Below, piece by piece: positions 1 to 8,640 of a stretch of 19,205 nt of DNA. The first letter of the stretch is position 1; each line of letters begins with the position of its first letter. The notes beneath the pieces are model-generated. The model saw only the letters and a list, made by a program, of their open reading frames with translations. It did not search any database and had not been told where the DNA came from. The position numbers and the translations under genes are program-made. The stretch is from an uncultured Eubacteriales bacterium (GTDB lineage Bacteria > Bacillota > Clostridia > Lachnospirales > CAG-274): NCBI GenBank assembly GCA_902497185.1, contig CABVEG010000007.1, forward strand, positions 1 to 19,205, given 5' to 3'.

Positions 1-863
1 ACGGAAATTCCCCTAATGACGGAGAGCTTTATATAGAAATTGAAAATATGATTCCCCATGAGGTTTATACAAAGGATATTACGGTGATGAATGCAAGGGA
101 TGATGCACAGTATAGTATATATCTTATGGCTACACCTAATTATGATGACGGTGATATTGATTTGTTGGGTGAAACCAGGTGCAGACTTTGGCTTGATGAC
201 ATCCTTATATATGATGGACTTGTAAATGGTCACGGCACTCCTGACATCAGCAGCAGCGGAGTTGACTTGGGAGGAGTGTATAAAAGCGGAGAATCGAGAA
301 ATCTTCATGCTGAATTTGTGTGGAATGCTACAGGCAATGAGGAAAATGATACTGACAATTCTTATTATGGTGTTGTAAGTTTCCATTGGATTTTTTATGC
401 ACAGATTTCAAAGACATCTGATAATAGAGGTGGTGGAGGCGGAGGCGGATACCGTGATCCAAACAAAGACCCGTCAGGTGAAACCGAAACTCAAAAGACT
501 ATAGAGGTAAATACCGAAAAAGGTACATCAGACACCCCTAAAAATATTGAAAATGATAATAAAGATCATAATAGTGACAATAAAATAAATGAAGTGCCTG
601 ACAAAGAAGGTAAAGATACGCCTGAAGATAATCCGGAAGATAGCAGTGACGAAAATGAAAATAAGTCTATACCTGATAAAATAGCGGACAAAATCGTGAA
701 GAAACTTCCTTTTATACCTGAGGATGTTAAAACAGGCTATTACAGTCAGCTTTTATTTTATGTAAAATTAGTCGGGGCAGCATTTGGAGCAGCATTGATT
801 TTGATTGTTGCTATTATACATAAAATGATTAAATTAAAAAGATTGAAAAGTAGTGTAAAATAA
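1..863 (+). CDS. TasA/CalY-like surface protein, C-terminal part (5' end outside window)
   Basis: The reading frame is open from base 3 without a stop, so the gene begins upstream; the ATG at 48 is internal. The visible part starts with a beta-rich domain (to about base 420) whose pattern resembles TasA/CalY-type secreted fibre proteins and related clostridial surface proteins: an 'ENMIPHEV-TKDITVMN' strand, a 'LWLDDILIYDG' strand, and a closing 'VSFHWIFYAQIS'. Seven consecutive glycines (429-449) follow, then a hydrophilic linker rich in Asp, Glu, Asn, Lys and Pro (about 450-690) of the sort that spans a cell wall. The end carries VKTG (726-737), a hydrophobic segment (about 750-818) and a Lys/Arg-rich tail, the layout of a sortase sorting signal, although VKTG is not a canonical LPXTG. 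The sortase gene begins one base after the stop, which supports a substrate-enzyme pair. The family call rests on pattern only; the anchored wall protein reading is firmer. Confidence 0.65.
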   Translation, partial: GNSPNDGELYIEIENMIPHEVYTKDITVMNARDDAQYSIYLMATPNYDDGDIDLLGETRCRLWLDDILIYDGLVNGHGTPDISSSGVDLGGVYKSGESRNLHAEFVWNATGNEENDTDNSYYGVVSFHWIFYAQISKTSDNRGGGGGGGYRDPNKDPSGETETQKTIEVNTEKGTSDTPKNIENDNKDHNSDNKINEVPDKEGKDTPEDNPEDSSDENENKSIPDKIADKIVKKLPFIPEDVKTGYYSQLLFYVKLVGAAFGAALILIVAIIHKMIKLKRLKSSVK

Positions 864-864
864 T

Positions 865-1593
865 ATGAAGAAAATTGCTTTAATGATTGTACTATTAATA
901 ATATGTATTGCTATAGGTACTTTCGGAGTGTATAAAATCTACAGTGAAAAATCTGAAGTTCAACAGGCTGAAGGCCTTGCAGCAGCATATACTGATTATT
1001 CTCCTGCCGTAAGCTTTGACAATACAAAAACCTATGAGGAAATTTTTTATGATTTTTCTGCAAAGTTAAAAAGGTTGAAAAAAATTAATAACCATATTGT
1101 GGGATGGATATATATTCCTTTAACTAATATTGACTATCCTGTGGTTAAGGGTGAGGATAATTCATATTATCTTACTCATACACCTGACGGAAGCTATTCC
1201 GCAGCAGGCTCAATTTTTGTGGATGCAAGGGGATTTAACGAGGATAATACTATTATTTACGGACACAATATGGGCAGTTCAAGTAATATTATGTTTCACG
1301 ATATTACAAATTTTTCACAAAGTGAGTTTTTTAATAATGTTCAGTGGGGATATTTTATTACTGATAATGTAATTGTAAGGCTGAATATATTCGCTTATTC
1401 ATTGACAAAGCCTTTAAGCGGCTTTTATTCTGATAACGTGGCGCTTGATTTTATTAAGGAAAATTCGGTAAATTACAGAGAGCCTGCTGTACAAGGTACA
1501 ATGTATACTCTTTCTACCTGTGCCTATGATTTTGATGATGCAAGAGCTGTTTTAAGCTGTATTGGTGAGAAGGTATATGTTTTAAATAATTAA
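865..1593 (+). CDS. srtB: Class B sortase
   Basis: This is a membrane-anchored cysteine transpeptidase that would join sorting-signal proteins to peptidoglycan or to each other. An N-terminal membrane segment (residues about 4-24) is followed by the sortase domain. 'GWIYIPLTNIDYPVV' (80-94) and 'YYLTH' (101-105) are typical of class B enzymes. The catalytic residues are visible: His134 in YGHNM, Cys219 in TLSTC, and Arg227 in DDARAVL. Length (242 residues) fits SrtB. The start codon lies one base after the stop of the preceding gene and no good Shine-Dalgarno site is seen, so translation is probably coupled. The neighbour upstream has a candidate sorting signal (VKTG plus membrane segment), making it the likely substrate. 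The large gene downstream has no obvious sorting signal. Class B sortases often serve one or a few dedicated substrates encoded beside them. Confidence 0.92.
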   Translation: MKKIALMIVLLIICIAIGTFGVYKIYSEKSEVQQAEGLAAAYTDYSPAVSFDNTKTYEEIFYDFSAKLKRLKKINNHIVGWIYIPLTNIDYPVVKGEDNSYYLTHTPDGSYSAAGSIFVDARGFNEDNTIIYGHNMGSSSNIMFHDITNFSQSEFFNNVQWGYFITDNVIVRLNIFAYSLTKPLSGFYSDNVALDFIKENSVNYREPAVQGTMYTLSTCAYDFDDARAVLSCIGEKVYVLNN

Positions 1594-1649
1594 GTAAATT
1601 ACAAGGCTATAGCCCCATAAAATAATTCTAATCGGAAGGGTTGAGGAAT

Positions 1650-4600
1650 ATGAAGAACAGAAAACCATTTGTCAGATTTTTTTCGGTTGTGTTAATATTG
1701 ATAATGGGTCTTAATTTATGTGATCTTGAAGCTCTTTATTGGATTTTTTCAATTAAAGAGGCTTATGCTGCATCTGCCATTTCACCTGCTGAAGTAACTA
1801 GAATGTGGAATAACAGAAAAACAGAGGTAGGTGTGACTTTGGATAATAAGCCTCAGTTAAGCTTTTGGAAGGATACAGGTGATATGTATACTAATTGGAT
1901 AGATACAAGTGTACATACCGAGCTTACGAAGTCAGATGATTTGCCTAATAAAACATTAGGTGTGCCTATAGCAAAGGCAGCTGATGGAGATGTGTATACT
2001 GTAAGGGGAGCCTCTGTAGCTTCATATCCTTTTATGGATAATGTGGCAACGGGAGGTGCTATTTGGGTATATGATAATCCAAGTGATAAAGATGATACTT
2101 TAATGCATAAGGAACTGAGCAATGACTATCTTGTTAATGAAATACCTTTAAATCCAAAATACGGCGAGAGTGGTGATGCAAAGGAGCTCCCTTATTATTA
2201 TACCGTGGAAAAGGATGATGCATTGGGTGGCTATTACAGAAGGTATTATATAAGCACGGCTAATCAGCTTCAATACCTGCTATTTGTATCATTAAGTACA
2301 GGTATCGCTGTTAAAAACGAAGTCGGTGATACTATTGATGATATAAATGGAAATAATAATGCTGTTCATGGTGATATGTATATTAAGACTACCAAAAAAG
2401 AAATTATGCAATATTTTCCTCAGGAAACCAACGGAACGGTTTTGCCAAAACTTGGTATTGAGCTTTTGTGCGATATTGATCTTGGAGGTGCTGAAAGTCA
2501 ATATTGGGTAGGTTATTCAAATGCCAATATAATAACTGAATTAAATGGCAATAACCACACAATATATAATGGATATTTTATTAAGGTCAAGACAGGAGAA
2601 CAAAATAAAACAACCAATAGTAAGGATGTTACAACTGCTACTAATGTATACAGACATTATACTTTTTTTAATGGACAAAACAACAATAACAATAGTAAAG
2701 TAGGAACTGATGAAAATGGTAATTTTGTTACAAGAAATACCTTTACGGGGGCAGCTCAAAAATTTGCTTTAAAAAATGTAGATTTTTCCAATATATTTCT
2801 AGACAGAGAGGGTGGCATTTTTGGAAATTCTGTTTCCAGAACATATCTTGAAAATGTAAATTTTCAGAGCAGTATTTCAACGGCCAACGCATCCTCATCG
2901 GCTATTTGCTTTGGCAATTCTTATTTATACTCATATTTTAAAAACTGTATGATAAGAAACTGTTATGTTTATTCTGCCGGCGGACACAGCGCAGCCTTTG
3001 CTTCCTATAATGGAGGAATGGCTTATTCAAATTATGGAAAGCGTTCCACCTATATTGGAGACCCGAATCCCTCTAAGGATGTAAATTCCTATTATTTTAA
3101 GGATGTTCCTGAGCTTAAATATGCAGAGGCGGCATGGCAAAGCACCCTAAACAGTGACAGCAGTAAGGATAAATTTTTAACTGCGGCAGTTGACGGAGTA
3201 GAATATCCATTAACATATTATTATCCGTCCATATATGAAAATTGTATGACTATAGATTCTGAGGTATATGATGCAGGAGGCGAACATTCGGGAACCTTTG
3301 TTTCATGTATGCAGTCGGGAATCGTTTTTAAAAACTGCTTTACAAATTCAACCATTTATGCTCAGACTAAGGCAGGTTGCTTTATAGGAATGTGCATCGG
3401 AAGTGCTGATGGCTTCCAATATGAGGTTGAGGGCGAAAAGAGCTTTGTTAATGCTTATTTTGAAAACTGCTATTCATCAGGTCTTATTGAAGGACAAAGT
3501 AAGGAAGGCGGCTTTATAGGCAGTATATTTAACGGAGATGCTCGAAACTATGATATGGATTCAAGTACTGCCACCAATTATAGAGGAAAATGTGTTTTTA
3601 AGGACTGTTATTCAACTACCTCTGTAGGTATGCAGTACTCAAGTGCAACGGAGGTAGGCGGCTTTGTAGGCGGAATTATAGGAAATGGATTGGCATTAAA
3701 TGATGAAGACAAGCAGCATATATTTATAAACTGCTATGCGGCAGGTGAAGTGGGCGGTATTGAAACAAATACATCAACTGACAGCTCCAACACAGGCAGC
3801 ATAGGCGGCTTTATGGGAGAATATGTTGAACAGACATATACTGCAAAGGATAACGGTTTAGTTACCAAGTTTACGGAACGTATAGAGCCTGTTGTAAAAA
3901 ACTGTTATTATGATAAACAAACAACGGCTATGAGGGAAAGAGATATAGGCAGCAAAAGTGCCGATTTAACTCTTTGTAATACTCTTGACGGCTTAAAGGG
4001 AGTTTATACTCTTTCATCTTCAGTTAAAAATGTAGCAGGTCTTGCAGATACTGTTAAATTTGGTGATGGTGCATGGGTATATCAGAAAGGGTATTATCCT
4101 GAGCTTGGTGTATTTATGGGTGAAAAAGCTAAGGCTAACTTTGGAGATAAGGCACAGACAGCCGAGCTTTACAGCAGAGCCTCTGTTGCTACCGTATTTC
4201 TTGACCACTGGGACAGTATAATGGACAGGGACGGAAATATTGGTAAAACGGATTTAACAACAGTTTATGATACTGTAAGGGATATATCCTATAAGTTTGA
4301 ATTTTCTAGCGGCGGAAATTCAGCAGTAGGCAACATAGGCTGGCAGCATAATACTGAAAAAAATGAACAAAGTGGTTTTTCAACATACTTAGGCGGCGAA
4401 ACAAGGGATACAGATGGCAATATTGTACCAAATGGTTTTGGCGTTGATTTCGGTTATACGGCTAAGGACGGCAGTGATGCAAATATGGTCAAGCAGTATG
4501 CTCCCGAGGTGCTCTCTATAATGGCGGAAAAGGAAACAAACGGGGACTATTCCTTTAAGTGCTTTGATTTTGCGGCGGGCAAGCAGTTTGTCAAGGTTAC

Positions 4601-7600
4601 TACCTGTACCGATGCAGATTATGAAAAATGGAAAAATGATCAGGAAAAATACGATAATTATCTTCTTGCAGTTGATGAATTTAATCTTGCAAGACCTAAA
4701 TATATTAAGATTCTTGGTTTAGAGGCAGTTACAACAAATGATGAAAAAATCAGAGAGCTTATTAATATTGAGCTTAGAAAGCTGTTAAAGCTGTCAGAGG
4801 ATGCAGGCGAAAGTGAAATTGGAGCCAGACTAGATTATGTTACAGCTTTGGTAAGGGAATTAAGCTCTGATGAAAGCTCTGTAAAGTATAATGCTGCAAG
4901 AGAATTAAATGATATACTGGAATTGGGACATAGTGTTGTTGATGATACTGCTATTCAGAACATTTATTCTAATTGCACACAGTTTTTACAGTATAACGTT
5001 TATCCTTATGTTGAGCCTGCGGAGGTAAAAGCTCCAGAGGATTTCAAGAGCTACGTAACCGGCAGGTTTGGAACCAGAACATTAAGACTTGTTCCTACAG
5101 CCTATCTTGATGCAGGAGATATGATTACTATAAATGTAAACAGTAACGTTGAAAGTGGTAACGTTTCCGACATCAGTAACGAGGTAAGTATGACTGTGGG
5201 TAATAAGAATTATTCAATGAATAAATTCGATCATACACTGGGAGTTATTTATTCATCAACTCAAGGTTATCCTAATTCGGCTAAGGGTGTTACCACAAGA
5301 CTTGGTGACAATAGTTTGTATGAGAAACAGAAAATAGCTAAAAATTCAACCGATTATTACAATCATTCAAAGGGAGTGTTTAATGCTAATCTGAATACTG
5401 ATGAAATATTTGCATTGTATGATTATTATCCATCAAGAAAGGCTGAGGATATAGGAGGAACAACTGTTGACGGTGGATTTATCACAACCACACCACAGGT
5501 ACTTTTGGGTAATTTCTGTATTGATGATGGGGGACTAACTAAGGTAGAGGTATACAAAACCGTAACAAATTCTGTAGGTGACAGCGGAAGCTTTGTTCTT
5601 GACAAGGGTGAAAAGATTAATATGTCCGACAGTGATAATCTTGAAAAATGGACGGGGCAGACTAATTTTGACACAGAGGACAAGGGCTATTATTATATGG
5701 TTTACTATTGGAGAATGTCAGACGGCAGGTATTTGGAGGAATATAAACTTGTTAAGATTACAGCCAATAAGTTTACTGTACAAATGAGGTCAGGTGTTGC
5801 AGGTGATACAGAGGACAGTTTTGTGTACAATGCTGACAATGAAATTTATTACACTGCCATAGATTGCGACATATTCTCTGATTACGATAATTCAAAAATA
5901 ACTGATGCAATAAAAAGACACTATTTCCCAAGTGACAGATATTATTATCCTCATAAAAACGGAAAATATAAGGACTGGGCTGATTTTGCCGAGCAGGCAT
6001 ATGATGAATATGATAAATATCTGGATTATAACGAGGGCAGCTATTGGTACAAAGCAATAACTACGTCAACGGCTGCAAACAGTATTTGTGTTGCGTGGAG
6101 AAAAAGTGCTGATTATGCTCTTGTAAAGTTAATGGTTGAGGTTTACAATGGCGGAAAATGGATTCCTATGGCAATATCAGGAAATGATTCTGAGCATACC
6201 AGTATAGGTGACGAAGATTATCAGGAGTATTATTACAGCTACAAGAGCTATGATGTTACTCAAAATCCAAGGACCAAACTGTTTTCGGTTATTACAACGG
6301 ATAATGTTGTTAAAACCTTTGGATTGTCTGATGTTACAAACACTGACCATACAGGTTCATCTGATTACGACAAGTATCAAAATATAGGTGCAGGTGCTGT
6401 AAGATATATTAATTTTCAGTTCTTTGATGAAACTGCTACCGACAGACAGCTAGAATTTAATGATGATATTAGAGTTACGGCATTGTTTAGAAAAGTGGAT
6501 GCAGATGTAAGAGTAACAGAATCCGTGCTTATTGATGACGGAAGGTCAGAAGATGAAATTGTAGAAGCAGACGGAGAATATATTGCTCTTGATAAGGCAG
6601 ATGCTTATAGAAGTGTTGATAATTACAATATTGAGCAGAGTGAAAAAAGAGCTGTTTTATTTGGTGATAAACTTATCTATAGACTAAAGGTTCAAAATGC
6701 GGGACATTATAACGCAAACAACATAATTATTAAACAAAAGCTGCCAAGTGGATTAACATGGGATGAAAATATGGAGGTAAAGCTTTATAAACAGGAGAGA
6801 ACAATAAACACCAATAGTGAGGACGTCTATCAATCTCTTACTCCTGTGACATTGGAGAATATATCCGATGATGAATACAATTCTTCCTATAAATCTGAGC
6901 AGTACAGCTATTGTGTAGAGCGGAATGATGGTGAAACGTGGTTTAAATATCGCCTTAATCCTGTCAGTATGACAACGGATTATTATATTCAAATTGAATG
7001 TAATGTTGACAAAAATTATAATAAACAAAGTGAGCATTTTGAAAACAATTCAGATTATGGCTTTGTTTTTGTAAATGGTGATGTTGATGAAAATGCTGAA
7101 GATATTGGCGACTTAAACCAGAACTATGCTGAAAATGCCATATATAATCTGTCATCAACTGAATCTGTAGATGATAATAAAAATATCAGCTATGACATTG
7201 TCATAAACAAGCAAAAAAATCTGGACAAAACTCATTATATAACCAACATATACAATACATTGCCTGATGGCTATAGCTTGGTTGATGGCAGTTTTGTTGT
7301 GGATATACCTGGTTTAGAGCTTAATAAGGACTATAAAATTAACTTTATGGCAAATGCAATTTCCATATCAGCAATATCCGGTGAAAGAGGTTATGTTTTA
7401 TCCGGGGATGAAAGTATATCAATAAAATATAAATTAAGGTATGATGGAGTAACAGCAAATGATAAGGTTGAAAATACAATAAATATTCAGTATGTTCCTT
7501 CCACAAATGATCATACTCAGTATCAAAATTCCCTTACAATGGTAACTAAAACAACAAATACTGTTGAAGCTGATGCAAAATGGCTTTATCTCAATGTGGA

Positions 7601-8207
7601 AAAGACTATTGATAACCCTGACCCCGTTCAGTCATTCCTGTTCAAGGTTGAAGATATAACGGCAGCAAATAATATATTTGCGGATGTTATATGTTCTGAA
7701 AAAATTGAGGGCGTTGATAAAACATATTACAGGGGAAACAAGGTTATTCAGATAGGTGAGAGAGGATTGTACAGGGTTAATGAAACTGATTGGGCAAATA
7801 CCGATTATGATATTGACAAGGCAGCGTATACCTCAGAGGATATAGACCTGTCAAATATAGATACTTCCGGTGAGGATAGACCTGTAATACAGGAGAGTAT
7901 TGAAAGAGGTTTTTATTTGCCGAGGGCTATGTACAGATCGGGAGCTTTTCCATTTGCTGTATCAGAACAACAAGATTCTGACGGAAATACTGAAATAGTC
8001 TATCCTACTGTTTCCTGCCATAATGTTGAAAGTGAGTATGCTTGGCTTTCAGACCAGAAATATGTTGAGAACAATGTTTCTGATGAAAGCAGCGCAGGGA
8101 CAGGTTCAAGAAACGTACCTCTGAGTGGGGATAAAACTGCTACGCCACCTGCTGTAGTGGTTACTGAACCTGTTAAGGTTAAAAAAGAGGATGATAAAAA
8201 AGAATAA
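1650..8207 (+). CDS. Very large exported surface protein with GLUG/beta-helix-like and DUF11-like regions
   Basis: The ATG at 1650 is preferred because GGAAGG (1634-1639) lies a suitable distance upstream; a TTG at 1641 is nearly touching that site. The product is 2185 residues. Residues 1-40 form a signal peptide: basic KNRK, hydrophobic FFSVVLILIMGLNL, and AYA before Ala41. Residues about 268-760 resemble the GLUG/right-handed beta-helix class: 'LLCDIDLGG', 'LNGNNHTIYNGYF', then repeated 'F.NCY...G.......GGFIG' units (near 3450, 3595, 3720 and 3890). Residues about 1667-1710 ('LFGDKLIYRLKVQNAGHYNANN') look like a DUF11-type beta domain, and a similar unit lies near 1847-1880. A segment at about 1981 ('LNVEKTIDNPDPVQSFLFKVE') resembles Gram-positive pilin isopeptide domains. 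The C-terminus is hydrophilic and ends KVKKEDDKKE, with no membrane segment and no clear LPXTG. An adhesin or matrix component is likely; binding partner unknown. It is probably cotranscribed with the sortase (56-base gap). Confidence 0.8.
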   Translation: MKNRKPFVRFFSVVLILIMGLNLCDLEALYWIFSIKEAYAASAISPAEVTRMWNNRKTEVGVTLDNKPQLSFWKDTGDMYTNWIDTSVHTELTKSDDLPNKTLGVPIAKAADGDVYTVRGASVASYPFMDNVATGGAIWVYDNPSDKDDTLMHKELSNDYLVNEIPLNPKYGESGDAKELPYYYTVEKDDALGGYYRRYYISTANQLQYLLFVSLSTGIAVKNEVGDTIDDINGNNNAVHGDMYIKTTKKEIMQYFPQETNGTVLPKLGIELLCDIDLGGAESQYWVGYSNANIITELNGNNHTIYNGYFIKVKTGEQNKTTNSKDVTTATNVYRHYTFFNGQNNNNNSKVGTDENGNFVTRNTFTGAAQKFALKNVDFSNIFLDREGGIFGNSVSRTYLENVNFQSSISTANASSSAICFGNSYLYSYFKNCMIRNCYVYSAGGHSAAFASYNGGMAYSNYGKRSTYIGDPNPSKDVNSYYFKDVPELKYAEAAWQSTLNSDSSKDKFLTAAVDGVEYPLTYYYPSIYENCMTIDSEVYDAGGEHSGTFVSCMQSGIVFKNCFTNSTIYAQTKAGCFIGMCIGSADGFQYEVEGEKSFVNAYFENCYSSGLIEGQSKEGGFIGSIFNGDARNYDMDSSTATNYRGKCVFKDCYSTTSVGMQYSSATEVGGFVGGIIGNGLALNDEDKQHIFINCYAAGEVGGIETNTSTDSSNTGSIGGFMGEYVEQTYTAKDNGLVTKFTERIEPVVKNCYYDKQTTAMRERDIGSKSADLTLCNTLDGLKGVYTLSSSVKNVAGLADTVKFGDGAWVYQKGYYPELGVFMGEKAKANFGDKAQTAELYSRASVATVFLDHWDSIMDRDGNIGKTDLTTVYDTVRDISYKFEFSSGGNSAVGNIGWQHNTEKNEQSGFSTYLGGETRDTDGNIVPNGFGVDFGYTAKDGSDANMVKQYAPEVLSIMAEKETNGDYSFKCFDFAAGKQFVKVTTCTDADYEKWKNDQEKYDNYLLAVDEFNLARPKYIKILGLEAVTTNDEKIRELINIELRKLLKLSEDAGESEIGARLDYVTALVRELSSDESSVKYNAARELNDILELGHSVVDDTAIQNIYSNCTQFLQYNVYPYVEPAEVKAPEDFKSYVTGRFGTRTLRLVPTAYLDAGDMITINVNSNVESGNVSDISNEVSMTVGNKNYSMNKFDHTLGVIYSSTQGYPNSAKGVTTRLGDNSLYEKQKIAKNSTDYYNHSKGVFNANLNTDEIFALYDYYPSRKAEDIGGTTVDGGFITTTPQVLLGNFCIDDGGLTKVEVYKTVTNSVGDSGSFVLDKGEKINMSDSDNLEKWTGQTNFDTEDKGYYYMVYYWRMSDGRYLEEYKLVKITANKFTVQMRSGVAGDTEDSFVYNADNEIYYTAIDCDIFSDYDNSKITDAIKRHYFPSDRYYYPHKNGKYKDWADFAEQAYDEYDKYLDYNEGSYWYKAITTSTAANSICVAWRKSADYALVKLMVEVYNGGKWIPMAISGNDSEHTSIGDEDYQEYYYSYKSYDVTQNPRTKLFSVITTDNVVKTFGLSDVTNTDHTGSSDYDKYQNIGAGAVRYINFQFFDETATDRQLEFNDDIRVTALFRKVDADVRVTESVLIDDGRSEDEIVEADGEYIALDKADAYRSVDNYNIEQSEKRAVLFGDKLIYRLKVQNAGHYNANNIIIKQKLPSGLTWDENMEVKLYKQERTINTNSEDVYQSLTPVTLENISDDEYNSSYKSEQYSYCVERNDGETWFKYRLNPVSMTTDYYIQIECNVDKNYNKQSEHFENNSDYGFVFVNGDVDENAEDIGDLNQNYAENAIYNLSSTESVDDNKNISYDIVINKQKNLDKTHYITNIYNTLPDGYSLVDGSFVVDIPGLELNKDYKINFMANAISISAISGERGYVLSGDESISIKYKLRYDGVTANDKVENTINIQYVPSTNDHTQYQNSLTMVTKTTNTVEADAKWLYLNVEKTIDNPDPVQSFLFKVEDITAANNIFADVICSEKIEGVDKTYYRGNKVIQIGERGLYRVNETDWANTDYDIDKAAYTSEDIDLSNIDTSGEDRPVIQESIERGFYLPRAMYRSGAFPFAVSEQQDSDGNTEIVYPTVSCHNVESEYAWLSDQKYVENNVSDESSAGTGSRNVPLSGDKTATPPAVVVTEPVKVKKEDDKKE

Positions 8208-8210
8208 AGA

Positions 8211-8239
8211 TTTTTGACAGCTTGGCTGACTGACAAAAA
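8211..8239. repeat. Inverted repeat just after the large surface gene
   Basis: The 10-base arms TTTTTGACAG (8211-8220) and CTGACAAAAA (8230-8239) pair with a single internal mismatch around a 9-base loop. It begins three bases after the stop codon and lies upstream of the stronger terminator at 8261. It could help protect or end the transcript. The stem is weak and no independent function is claimed. Confidence 0.4.
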
Positions 8240-8260
8240 GTGTGAGATTAATCAGAAAGT

Positions 8261-8298
8261 GCACCTATCGCATCATTATTGGCGATAGGTGCTTTTTT
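8261..8298 (+). terminator. Intrinsic terminator of the surface-protein operon
   Basis: A perfect 11-bp stem is formed by GCACCTATCGC (8261-8271) and GCGATAGGTGC (8282-8292) around a 10-base loop and is followed at once by TTTTTT. The stem is GC-rich against an AT-rich background. It lies 53 bases after the stop of the large surface gene and should end that transcript. Confidence 0.92.
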
Positions 8299-8363
8299 CT
8301 GTATTTGCCTTCAATAAGATGTTTTTTACATTAGAATATTCAACGACTACATCAATTAACAAA

Positions 8364-8392
8364 ACTGACACCGCTAGAGGAACGATGTCAGT
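8364..8392. repeat. Inverted repeat ACTGACA / TGTCAGT
   Basis: Perfect 7-base arms (8364-8370 and 8386-8392) enclose a 15-base loop that is less AT-rich than its surroundings. No T-run follows on either strand, so it is not a plain terminator. It could be one member of a dispersed palindromic repeat family or a relic of a mobile element end; only this copy is in view. Confidence 0.45.
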
Positions 8393-8611
8393 ATGTTACT
8401 TAAATTCATATATTTTCTATTTTAGGTAATTTTTGTGATGTCTGTATAAGTTTTGCAGTGCATTTAATTAATATTTTACATTGCGTCATTAATTGCTATA
8501 TGATGAATATGCGTATACACTGATAAAAAATTGATACATATCTAATGTTAAACGAACTCACCTTAAATTAACAATGCTTAGTGATATTTTATATATATGA
8601 TATATGGTATT

Positions 8612-8635
8612 AAATTTATACAGGTATATAAATTT
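8612..8635. repeat. AT-rich inverted repeat at the 3' end of the minus-strand dehydrogenase
   Basis: Perfect 9-base arms AAATTTATA (8612-8620) and TATAAATTT (8627-8635) flank a 6-base loop, starting 5 bases beyond the minus-strand stop codon. Its position suggests a transcript 3'-end hairpin, but the stem is all A and T and there is no clean U-run, so termination would be weak. Confidence 0.4.
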
Positions 8636-8640
8636 CACAA

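Larger units (their letters stand above)
8299..8640. other. Gene-free AT-rich stretch between the surface operon and the dehydrogenase
   Basis: I see no credible coding sequence here: all frames are broken and no start has a ribosome binding site. It holds two inverted repeats, listed separately (8364-8392 and 8612-8635). No promoter of convincing quality and no tRNA-like fold were recognised. The surface operon on the plus strand and the dehydrogenase on the minus strand converge on this stretch. Confidence 0.6.

Noticed and set aside
48..863. ATG at 48 as the true start of the first gene
   Set aside because: The frame is open through to the window edge with sequence continuous with the domain, there is no ribosome binding site before 48 and no signal peptide follows it.
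1605..1614. Palindrome GGCTATAGCC between the sortase and the large surface gene
   Set aside because: It has no loop and no T-run, so it is not a terminator, and no promoter follows; probably chance.
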